A stretch of DNA of 64,000 nt from positions 238,316,609-238,380,608 of the forward strand of contig CP136061.1 in the NCBI GenBank assembly GCA_032622095.1, read 5' to 3'. The translations under genes and the position numbers were made by a program. The notes under the pieces were generated by a model. The model saw nothing but the letters and a program-made list of their open reading frames with translations, had not been told where the DNA came from and searched no databases. This document shows, in pieces, positions 53,968-64,000 of the stretch; position 1 is the first letter of the stretch; the number at the start of each line of letters is the position of its first letter. The DNA is from Siphonodentalium dalli (lineage: Eukaryota > Mollusca > Scaphopoda > Gadilida > Siphonodentaliidae).

Positions 53968-56900
53968 CCGCCATTTTTCAGATCAGACCCTAAGTCAGTT
54001 TTATGCAAATTATAGCGAGAAAATCTGGTAAAATGTATACAAATGTATCTATTTTCGTGAAGCAAATTGACAGTTTTTTGGCGCAAAATTGAAACTCACC
54101 TTCCAAGATGGCCGCCAAAATGGCCACCGGAAGTTGAAAATATGACGTTTTTTCACAAATATCTTCTAGATCAGTTCATATTGTTTGGAACTGGTTGAGT
54201 AATATGAATTTATATTGTGTTTTGTATATTAACTGATCATTGGAGCGGCGTGTATGAATACAGTATACAGTGAGTTGCTGAATTGTCATGTGTGAGGTGT
54301 ATATGCAAGTACGGAAGGTATAAGTGGTCGTGTGTGTGGGTATTCGTATATCTGGAAGGGCTCACCATTGGTGAGGTGTATATGTATACCTGGATTGACC
54401 CTATGGTCATGGGTATGGCGAATATGTATACAGGTAGTGGCTGTATGGTTCATATTGAGATGAATATGTAAGCACTGAGTGAATGTATGATCGTGAATGT
54501 GGTGCATATGTATACATATAGTGACTATATGGTCATGTGCCAGGTGTAGGAGTACACCTGGTGTTCATGCATGGTGAATCGTGGCTGTATCGTCATTTGT
54601 GGTATGTACGGGTATAACCAAGTATAACCAGGATGTATGGTCAGGTGTACGTGTATAAAGTGGGTGACTATATTGCCATGTGTGTGGTGTTTATCTACGT
54701 ATGGAGTGACTGAGGTAATGGTGGGTTGTACATGTGTACCTTGGTGGCTATCGCTTTCCACAATAACTCAAGGATATGTTAATCAACAGAGAGGTCATAT
54801 CAGAGAGATCTCCATCTTGATGGTGTTTATGTACATGGGGGAAACGTTAAACGTGGAAAGCGTTAGCCACCCATTATCACACAGTCATTCCAGTAATACA
54901 TAAACACCACAGACACAACAATATAGTGACCCAATGTTTATACGTACACCTGGCCCATTACCACGGATGACCATACATCCATGAGTCACAATGGAGGCCC
55001 ACCAGGTATACTCCTAAACATGACCAATAACCATATAGTCACTCCGTGTATACCCATTCATTCACCTCACGATTGGCCACACGGTAATCCCCTGTATACA
55101 TATTCTCCACACAGATGGTCAAATAGACATTCAATATATACATCAACACCACAACAATGACCATAGAGTCACTCCAGGTATACATATACACATCACCAAT
55201 GCCCATATAGCCACTCGCTTCATACACATACCCTCACCCATGCCACCTGGTATACTCCTTCACCTGACATATGTCCATATAGTCACCCCGTGTGTACCTA
55301 TTCAAAACATTCATACATGATCATGGTCAATCCTTGTATACATATTCACCTCACCATTGGCCATGTCACTCCATGTATCCCTATGTGTCGCACCATAGCC
55401 GAATAGCGACACAAGATATACTAATACACCCCAGCTATTACAGAAAAGTCACTCCATGTATGCATATGCACCTCACCCATGGCCATATAGCCACTCACTA
55501 TATACACATACCCCTCGCCCATGACCATATTAGAAACACGTGTGTATACCCGTATAACCTACACATGACCATACCGCCACGAGTCACCAAGCAGGAACAC
55601 CAGGTATACGCATGCACCTGACACATGACCATTTAGTTACTCCCTGTATAGATATGCATTACATTTATGATCATACAGTCACTCCTTGTATACCTACATG
55701 TACTCATATCACCATTGACCATACAGTCACTACATGTATACCTATTCGACACACATATTCATATAACCACTCGATATATACATATGCAGCCCACCCTATA
55801 CCATAGAGTCACTCCATGTAAACATATACACCTCACCAACGGCCATTCAGCCCTTCCAGATATACAAAAAAACCTGCACACACGACCACGCATACCTTCC
55901 ATACTTGCATATACACCTCACACATGACAATTCAGCAACTCACTGTATAATCATACACGCCATCCATGATCATACAGCTAATCCCTATACACCCACCAAT
56001 GATAATACATCCACGAGATATATAAATATATACCACAAGGACCCTCCCTATATACCCACACGCTCGATAATGTCCACCCAGCTTACTCCAGGTATGCATA
56101 TACCCTTTAATCATGACCGTACAGTCATTCCATGTATACATATGCACATTACCCGTAACCATAAAATAACTCCCTATTATCCACACACCCCATCCATGAT
56201 CATACAGACAACACATGTACATCCCACCCACGACCTTACATTCACTCAATATATACATAATCAACACATAGATGACCATGTAACTATATTCATACACCAC
56301 ATCAATGCCTATACAGGCACATCGGGTGCACCCGTACTGGATATACACAACCATACAACATAGTCACTCCATTCATACCGATTCACATCACACATGACCT
56401 CTCCCTGTATACCTATACATCTTACAATGGACAACCCACACATAACCATATAGTCACTCATTGTATACCTATTCACATCATTCATGACATACCATAACTC
56501 CCTGTATACCTATTCACCTCAACTATGATCATAGAGTAACTCCCTGACTACCATCGTGGCATCCACCCTGCATCCAGTTGATATATTTTGTTACCATAAT
56601 GGACCAGAATAGCCACAGATTATGGTTCATCTCGGTTCCGTCTCAACGTTCTGCCCATTTCCATTCAATAATATGGCCAAAATCACAAAAGAGGTTCTCG
56701 GCAAAATTCCATACTTTAAATTGAATTTGTCATGCCCCATACGGAACTGGGACAACCATAATAGAACATATAGTTGTCAGTTAATTAACTAACACGTATA
56801 ATAACCAAGTAAGTCACAATTTACTACATTTTTTGGATAACACAGAGAATAATGTTCAGGATATATGTAAATGTTTTTTTTTTTTTTTTACAAATTTAGT

Positions 56901-57590
56901 TGCCATTTTGGAAGACATCTTGAGCAATTTGGTCTATAGATACCGTAGTGTGACACATTTAAGATAGACCAAAACAATAAACACATTTGATTCCAGAGAC
57001 AGTTACATATTACCAATGATAGTTGCATTTTACTTGAAAAAATGGTCTATACCTGAAAAGTTAATTTTTGCCGATATTTATGTCAAGTTTTTGAGAGAAA
57101 AGTCCAATATTTTTGGTGATGTCAGTGGTAACAATAGTAACAATTAACCATGGTGCATCAGATATGTTAGTATTCAATGTATAGGAGGCAGAATAGCCAA
57201 TTTTATACACCAACCACAACTTGTAAGCGATTGCAGGACACGCGCTGTGGCAATATTTACCATTTTCCATATTTTGGCGGCCATTTTGGCAGCCATTTTG
57301 AGCCAAAGTAAGAATTTTGGTTCCAATGAGTTGGAATATTCATAGGTAATGATATGCCTCACTTACATTATTATTACAAAGTTCTGTTCATTTCTTGTTG
57401 AAATATGACTAAAATCCCAATTGTGATTTATTTGTGAAATTTTATACCGTGTTCCAATAATTGCATATTTAATTGCTCCAATGATCAGTTAATATACAAA
57501 ACACAATATAAAGTCACATTACTCAAGCAGTTCCAAACAGCATGAACTGGTCTAGAAGATATTTGTGAAAAAACGTCATATTTTCAACTT
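53968..57590. mobile_element. Foldback element B with 42-bp minisatellite core
   Basis: The left terminal part (53968-54240) is the inverse of the right terminal part of copy A (7090-7378). The right part (56545-57590) is collinear with 6150-7215 of copy A and stops inside the terminal repeat (CATATTTTCAACTT), so the right end is truncated. Between them are the forward minisatellite, palindromic centre and inverted minisatellite. The element family appears non-autonomous. Confidence 0.8.
54250..56545. repeat. 42-bp minisatellite with palindromic centre, element B
   Basis: Forward units run 54250-54740. The centre GGTGGCTATCGCTTTCCAC (54742-54760) is mirrored at 54855-54873 (one change). Inverted units run from 54873 to 56545. 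The right arm is over three times longer than the left. A segment of the left arm (CGGAAGGTATAAGTGGTCGT) is mirrored at ~55885-55905, confirming foldback symmetry at large scale. All ORFs inside are repeat translations. Confidence 0.9.
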
Positions 57591-58096
57591 AATCCTGATT
57601 CACAGACTTTCAACCGGGTGTGATTCCATGAAGAGCGTTTATTTACTAAATAACATACTTGTCCATATATGTATAGCAGATGATGAGATAGTTATGACAG
57701 AAAGGTCACGAGGGGTGATTCAAATAACAAAGTATTCCCATGTTCATGAGATTATATGTATAACGAGTGTGATATATGTCTCGATATTGACTTACTGTAT
57801 TTTCGCGGCAATAAAAACAGTATGTGACTTTAAGTTGATTTTATGGGTGAAATATGGGTCACAGGCAGCGACAGGCACCCTCATTGGATTCAGCATACTT
57901 GAATTATGCTATAAAACTTAGTTTCATGCTTTTCCCCAAAAATGCCTCTATGGTTCTAGTATTCCACAAATGTAGCTTTTCCGACCAGACTATAAGATAG
58001 AAACCCACCCAGGCTTTAAATCATGCGCAATTTAAACCACCAAAAATGTTCCATCCAATAAGTTATATGGAAGCTGCACAGATAATATGTCATACA
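57591..58096. other. Unassigned non-coding DNA
   Basis: The ORF at 57565-57921 starts inside the foldback terminal repeat and shows no recognisable domain, so it is not accepted as a gene. Confidence 0.4.
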
Positions 58097-58334
58097 ATAT
58101 GCCCTATCACTAACTCGCGGGCATTTTGGATCCACCAGGTCCGGTTCCGTGGTTTCATAGATTCATCCAGCCCCGGTTCCGTGGTTTCAATGCTACAGGT
58201 CAACGTTTTGGAATAGCATTTCCATATATGGAGCTTTTGAATTATTCATGATTTCCATATATGGAAAGTTAAGTAAAACCACGTAACCGGACCTGGTGGA
58301 TCCAAAATAGCCGCGAGTTAGTGATAGGGCATAT
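58097..58334. mobile_element. Foldback element (CCATATATGGA family), complete copy
   Basis: Termini ATATGCCCTATCACTAACTC with GCGGGCATTTTGGATCCACC are mirrored by the right arm to 58334. The centre TCCATATATGGAGCTTTTGA faces CATGATTTCCATATATGGAA. A ~40-bp internal duplication (GGTTCCGTGGTTTCA) is in the left arm. Confidence 0.8.
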
Positions 58335-58621
58335 ATGGATGGATGATTAAGAATGTGATAATGTTAGTGACAAATTCAGCTGTCTCCCCTTCCCATTTAT
58401 ATGAACGTTGGAAGGTGGAATTTCATGATCTCATTGTTTCCTTATTTTAAGCAATTTATCATTAGCAGCCGATAACTGGAAACATACTTCAGTTCTTCTT
58501 GATTCCCATTGATGTAGTTATCTATAAACTCTCATTGTCTGTATCTGTATGAGTGTATGTCTGCATCTGTAGTTGTTACGTCCTAGTGACCAAAGCTGGC
58601 TTTTACAGGACGGTGGGAGGA

Positions 58622-58936
58622 GCGCTAATTTTTTTCTCCCAGAGCCGCCTTGAATGTTTCTAGGTCGGCGGCATTGTCTGTGCTGTTGTCCAGCCAAGTA
58701 CAGTCCTCGGAGAGAAGGAATATCCGTATTGGTCTGAGTTTGTTTGAATTGGTTCGTAGGCATGCACTTTCGTTGTTTGTACCGTGGTTAGTTTTCTCCA
58801 CGATGTTGTCACTAACCAAGTCCTTGAATTTTGTGGGTTTCTTTTTCCTCTTTGTGCGGTAGTTTCTTAGGTAGTGTTCGGAGTTGATACCCGGGGCCGA
58901 TCCCTTAACCACTTTGTAAAATAGTGTCAGTCTCCA
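58622..58936 (-). pseudogene. LINE ORF2 C-terminal fragment (antisense)
   Basis: On the minus strand: RLTLFYKVVKGSAPGINSEH, YLRNYRTKRKKKPTKFKDLV, NIVEKTNHGTNN, then a tail with DCTWLDNSTDNAADLETFKA ending GEKN and a stop. RLTxxYKxVxG followed by W-x-LD-x-S-x-F-K is the end of CR1/Jockey-group ORF2 proteins. It is cut off at CAGTGGTGCAAGATCGG. Confidence 0.8.
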
Positions 58937-59469
58937 CAGTGGTGCAAGATCGGCGGAGAAAACGGTGGAGAGTTTCAAGATGGCGACGGACAAATTTAGC
59001 GTAAGGTACGTGGTTCAACTCAATGAATGTTTTCTCTCATTTAAGTAATTCATTTCACTACAACAAAGTTGCACGGGCAGTCGAATTGTGTGTGGAATAT
59101 ATTCGGCATGTTGTTCAATTGATATTAAGTATTTTAAGTGTGCTAGAAAGGTCCAACATGTGGTGAAATTTTTTGTTTACTTTTTGAGGTGGCGAGATTC
59201 GTGCATTTTTGTGCATAAATTGTCAATCCGACGGGATTCAGATGTAACCCTAACGGATGTGTTTGCTAGAGGATATGAAGTTACACGAGTAATGGAATTT
59301 ATACTTGACATCACACTTAGGACTAATTAAATTGGTAAAACTGAAATTATTTTCCAAATTGTCAAAATGGCGGTGCAGATGAAGACAATTTACACAATAA
59401 TGATGATGGTGTAGAGTACAATATTTATGATGGTGTAGAGTCTTTTCTAAATAATTCAAATACCTGGAT

Positions 59470-59655
59470 GTAATTATAAGCAATCAACGTCGTTTGTGAT
59501 GTCATTTCGGGCGTAGACCTAATTATCAATGTCAGGCATTATAGGCATACGGTATAGGCTATTTTGTACGGCAATTTCGGCCTCTGAGTCTGGCACCTAC
59601 ATTGGCCTCTGCATAAATGACATCGCAAACGACGTTGATACCATAATTATATTGT
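59470..59655. mobile_element. Hairpin MITE
   Basis: TCAACGTCGTTTGTGATGTC (59484 on) pairs with GACATCGCAAACGACGTTGA (to 59638) with one mismatch. TAATTAT on the outside is mirrored as ATAATTAT. Confidence 0.75.
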
Positions 59656-60020
59656 CTAGCACACAGAGAAAAAATATACCATCAATTTGCATTTAGGGCC
59701 TATGTTCGGAAGAGTCTTTTTAATGAAACCTAATGAATTTTAAAAAATTAAAACATTAAAGGGTCTAGATATGATCAATTTGATTGTATCGGTGTCCGGT
59801 CATTAAGGATGAAGGTCATGAAGACCATGCATTGCTTCTATATAGTGGAATTTATAACTATAATAGCCATTATTATGCCTACTTAATAGAGATGACAAAT
59901 ATAAGAAATTATGTGTATTAAGAGTAATTTGGTACCGTATCTCTTTCGCCACGTCCCTGTATACATATATTGAACTTTGCTCTCCATAACCTCACTTGTG
60001 ATTGTTTTTTTTTATTTCAG

Positions 60021-60231
60021 AGTTGAAGCAATGGAAGAATCCTACAACGAAGAATCAGACTCAACGTCTCAGATAACGAGTGGTCAATCGGACTCAGACA
60101 AGCGATTCAGACATGTTTGTGCAAATTCCTTCAACATGAAAAAGCATGAGAATACACACACAAATTCACAACCACTCCCGTGTGGTGATGGAGGCCAAAA
60201 GTTTATTGAGAAACATTTGCACATCGTGTAA
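60021..60231 (+). pseudogene. Zinc-finger gene exon, right arm
   Basis: The acceptor TTTTTTTTTATTTCAG precedes AGTTGAAGCA and ATG (60031). It reads MEESYNEESDSTSQITSGQS, then RFRHVCANSFNMKKHENTHT and GDGGQKFIEKHLHIV, then TAA. Compared with 50774-50993 it lacks three residues including one finger cysteine. A further C2H2 segment (HCDKCGSVFTRKDTLRNH) follows out of frame at ~60318-60465, with stops. Confidence 0.6.
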
Positions 60232-60739
60232 AGCACGGTGGTGGATCTAAATTTTAATGTGACAAATGGCCCAACACTTTGAATCACCATATAGAAAGTC
60301 ACCAAATTGGAAAGTGGTACACATTGTGATAAATGCGGTTCTGTATTTACCAGGAAGGATACCTTAAGAAATCACATGAAAGCTGTACCCGACAAGGATG
60401 TTCTTCGTCGATGCCGCAGCTGCGGGATAGTATATCTGGCGCAAAGCCCTGTCTACACACGTTGACATGTGTCACTTACTGACAACGGACATTTATAGAC
60501 ACAGTATTATGCATGAAAAAACCACAAACATTTATGTTGTTATTATGTTTTGAAGATGTGGAATTGATCTTTTTGAGAGTGAGTAAATATATATATATAT
60601 ATGTTATGTATATATGTTATGCGTTACTGAATAAAGAGGCAGGGTCTACTTTGTTTATACTTTGAATGGTCTTTATTCAAAAAAAGGGAAATTGTCACAA
60701 AAATACCATAGCCTGTAATTATATAAGCCTTGTCACTGA

Positions 60740-60985
60740 GTCGAGACCATCAATCCAGACCCGTTCTATTGTTTTAGTGATACAGGTCAAAGTTCTGGAG
60801 TAGCATTCCATATATGAATTCATGAACATTCAGAACTTAACAGAAGCTTCATATATGACAAATATAAGAAATTATTTTTATTAAGAGTAATTTATGGAGC
60901 TTCTGAATGTTCATGAATTCCATATATGGAATGCTACTCTAGAACTTTGACATTGTACGTAGCACTAAACGGAACGGGGCTGGAT
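60740..60985. mobile_element. Foldback element (CCATATATGGAATTCATGAA family), copy in the right arm
   Basis: Inverse counterpart of 50023-50262. Differs by a ~25-bp segment (AAATTATTTTTATTAAGAGT) near the loop. Confidence 0.75.
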
Positions 60986-62466
60986 GGATCCAATATGGCA
61001 GCGAATCAGTGCCAATGCTTATTGTAGATGTCAATATACATTGGAAAATATATCATGCCCTACGGGGAACGAAATAAGCCTTATAAGAATTCACGAATTG
61101 CAGAGTAACCATTCTTTCCGATGAGTGGGGGTAAACAGGAAGGGCAACAGATATTATACATATCGTGTGTTTATTCTTTATATATTCTGAAAGTTTAATC
61201 CCCGCCTGATGTCTGCAAATATTTTTTATTCCTGCATGGACACGGTGAAATTCTCTCACAGGAAATGTGTTTCTCGCTGCATGGTTCCTCTGGCTGTGAC
61301 ACTTTCCCACTTTTAAGCTTTCGTTTAAGATGTGTACGCTCTTCTAAATCGAATTGATGATCCTTGCAATGGAGTAAATTATATTGTATGTATATTAATT
61401 GTAGCTATGGCATCATTTTTACGAAGAATGTCATGACTTTGTGACAATCGACTAGAGCTTCAGTTGATCACCTTACATACATTATCATGGAACATTATAA
61501 TTTGGGACCAAAATATCTTAATGCGGAGTTTATATTTGCATTAAGACACACATCCTTGTGGTGTTTGGAGTTGTTTGTTATGCATATCTAATCGAGCGTC
61601 ACCGGTCATTTTTCATGAAATATATCTACCTATAGGTACCACGCATTCCCCTGTAGATTATCTCAATGTCGGGGTCAAATATTACTTTTTATGAGGCAAT
61701 TATATAATTTTGTTTTCTGCTTTTTCAACTATTTCAATTTCGAACCTATTCCAATACTAACGTAGCAGTCGTCAAACAAATATTATGGGTTGTATGGTTT
61801 TCGGAAACATGATACACTGGTATCCACCCCAATGAACAAATTTCTCTCTCAATGTATTCACCAGAATATGGAAGAAAGGGGATTCTTTGTGTTCTCGAAA
61901 TTAATTGACAATATTAGGTAAGTGACATCACGTCATTTATATTAGACAGGCGGGAATAGCTACTGGGGTGTAGAATTATGATAAGACACGACATCCATGT
62001 ACATACCTTATAATAGCCGGATCGCAGATACATCTAGCACATCTGCTATGTGTTGAGAACTGGATGAAGATGACAGCTTTCGATTATGGCCATTTGTATT
62101 AATATCACGATTTTCCCCAACACCACCATGTCTAAATATCATCTACACCATCATCGTGTATTTCATCTGCACCATCATTACTAATTGTTATTCGCAGTAA
62201 CCAGGCAACATTCTACACCGTCATAAACATTCATCTGCACCGCCAAAAATGGTTGTTTGTATTGATGTAAATTCAACCGATTTTGAAGGTGACCATGCGA
62301 AGTAACTTACCCCTGTGTATCTAGAACCATCAAATATACATTCCGGTGACGTTTCATGCCCATTAACAACATCCTGACCAAATAATGCGGTAAAATAACA
62401 ATTTAATTCCACCTCAAATTTTAGCAATTTCACGAATGTTGGATTCGAACCTGTTTCTAACATTAA

Positions 62467-62935
62467 AGGTACTCAACCCGATAAAACTCCTCCCAATTAC
62501 TATTTCAATGGCTTCGGGGGTCAAAAATATTTGATTCGAGTCGAGGAAGTCACCCATCAAAGCTCAGATTTGTTAGATATCGATTTTAGAAATCTATTAT
62601 TTTTCATTATCTGGAATACTATCTGGCCCAGAACTCAGTCAAAATTGAGTTAAAATTACCACTTGATTTTAGAGTTATTCATCCTTGTCTGTTTGAATAG
62701 ATTTGGAGTACACATCCAGAGCAGATTACGGCAGTTATCAGTACTCATCTCGAGAACATAACAAATTTGAAAAATCAATATCTAATAACTCTGAGCTTTG
62801 TTTGATGGGTTCCTCGACTCGAATCAAATATTTTTTACCCCCAAAGCCGAAGAAATAGTAATATAGGACCCTCTGATCGGATTGTTGTTGTTGGAATCTG
62901 TTGAGATGGGGACCCTCTTTACGGGTTGAGTACCT
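62467..62935 (-). mobile_element. TTAA MITE (AGGTACTCAACCCG family), inverse copy
   Basis: 469 bp flanked by TTAA (62463-62466, 62936-62939), opposite orientation to the other copies. The left flank of the mirrored arm at 48555-48565 (GTTAATGTTAG) keeps an unoccupied TTAA at the equivalent position. Confidence 0.92.
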
Positions 62936-62939
62936 TTAA

Positions 62940-64000
62940 TCATAGATCCATAAAGTAATAACTTTTGTGTAGCCCTTTATTTTTTTTCTCTAGTTTTTTA
63001 AATAATTGACCAAAATATACGGAATTTTGGCACATTCTTAGAAATTGCATGATCGAGGCTCCGAAATCAGGTAAACTCACATTGTTGAAGGCACACATCT
63101 CGAAAAATACTTAACGAATCTGGGAATTGTTTTCTGTTCTAGAATAAGGAACGTGTGGTCGACATGAAGTTGGAAGGATTTGTGAATTTGATGTTTGTTA
63201 TATACATCCCTGAAAATCCATGAATTGGTGATTTGACCAAATTTTCCCGACTTTATTTCACAAAATTCACCAATTTCCGTGTTCCCGATTTTTAGTATTT
63301 TGTTCATGAATGGTTTATATACTTATCCGGGATAAGTTATCCCAGCAAAAAACAATTCTGTTGCAATTAGTTCCGTGTTTGGCATTTTTAATGCACTGGA
63401 CTACAAGAACAAGAACCAGATCAAATTACGGTACCGCAGCTGTGGGTAGGCTTCTCGCATGTTAGGGAATTCCCCATTTCTCCAGCGAATATATGGAATT
63501 CCATTGTGGAATAGGGGTGCATTCGGTGCAAGGATATAATAAGCGAGTATCTTGTGAGGATTATTTCCAATTACCAGGCCAATCGGAGACGATTGTTACC
63601 AGGCGCCTGAGTATTGTCAATTAACAACATAGAGTTACCTGTGTGCTCAAGAGGAGAGAAACAAAAGTGTCCAATGGGGTGACATGATAACTGTTGAGGC
63701 ACAAACCTACATAATTATGTGTACGCCTCGCTACTTTTGATGTCGACACGTCCATCGACGTGTTAGTAATTTCTCCCGCCTTTTTTTGGCATTTAGAAGA
63801 CGGACTCAGAAGGATAAAGGTACAGTTGAATATACCGGTATATCATGCTGATAATTATCATGAACATAAATTATTATATACATCGATACATAGCTGAATA
63901 TTATATATGCGCTAGTCGTGCATCCCACGAATTGAAGGTGTGAAATGAATGTTGTTCTCTGTTGTAATGATGTCTGAAGTATTTATCTCTCTTTCGTATA
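62940..64000. other. Unassigned non-coding DNA
   Basis: No exon or dispersed repeat recognised. A short perfect palindrome, CTTATCCGGGATAAG, lies at ~63324-63338. Confidence 0.4.

Larger units (their letters stand above)
59757..62466 (-). repeat. Right arm of the 2.7-kb inverted duplication
   Basis: Inverse of 48555-51250. It includes the zinc-finger exon (60021 on), the foldback copy (~60740-60985) and the conserved frames at 61053-61310 and 62221-62463. The outer end (TTTCTAACATTAA) sits directly at a TTAA occupied by a MITE. Confidence 0.9.

Noticed and set aside
54286-56363. His/Thr-rich ORFs on plus and minus strands
   Set aside because: Frames through the 42-bp minisatellite and its inverse.
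57565-57921. 118-codon ORF
   Set aside because: Starts inside the terminal repeat of foldback element B; no splice structure or recognisable domain.

Overview
This window is a gene-poor, AT-rich stretch of an animal genome, dominated by transposable elements and satellites. The organism is most likely a lophotrochozoan invertebrate, probably a mollusc and perhaps a bivalve. That is inferred from an HSPA12-type HSP70 exon (a family strongly expanded in bivalves), spliced genes with GT/AG introns, a Tx1-like LINE, many TTAA and foldback MITEs, and arrays of ~150-160 bp repeats. There is no sign of prokaryotic organisation. One assembly gap of 100 N lies at 3320-3419.

Layout. 1-7.4 kb: short tandem repeats and copy A of a foldback element built from a 42-bp minisatellite, itself split by a 1.3-kb TIR element with a 9-bp target duplication. 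7.5-13.0 kb: successive ~155-bp repeat arrays. 13.09-14.16 kb: the last exon of an HSPA12-like gene, the best conserved ordinary gene here. 15.0-45.1 kb: one old Tx1-like LINE (ORF2, + strand) cut into five pieces by nested insertions. These are a ~13.9-kb EnSpm/CACTA-like transposon (18242-32130), a 5.5-kb hAT-type foldback element (32628-38176), a TTAA MITE (38312-38957), and an antisense second LINE (39158-44613). The second LINE holds a TIR element, which holds a tyrosine-recombinase-type (Ngaro/PAT-like) retroelement remnant, which holds a TTAA MITE. In every case the LINE reading frame is restored when the insert and one target duplication are removed in the mind's eye. 45.5-46.2 kb: a 353-bp CpG-rich tandem duplication. 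48.5-51.25 kb and 59.75-62.47 kb: an inverted duplication (~2.7 kb arms) with decayed C2H2 zinc-finger exons. 51.2-53.3 kb: a MITE cluster. 53.97-57.59 kb: copy B of the 42-bp-minisatellite foldback element. 62.9-64 kb: nothing recognised.

The most interesting system is the 13.9-kb EnSpm/CACTA-like transposon. It carries a TNP2-like transposase on the + strand, broken by several frameshifts, and on the - strand a phase-consistent multi-exon gene. That gene encodes a polyQ/coiled-coil protein with a BEN DNA-binding domain and has four open exons plus a symmetric 78-nt duplicated cassette exon. The transposon ends are packed with near-palindromic repeats of consensus TTAGCGTTTAAACGCTAA. By analogy with plant Spm (TnpD transposase plus TnpA binding subterminal repeats), the BEN protein may be the subterminal-repeat-binding partner. 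That is inference, but the sequence suggests it directly.
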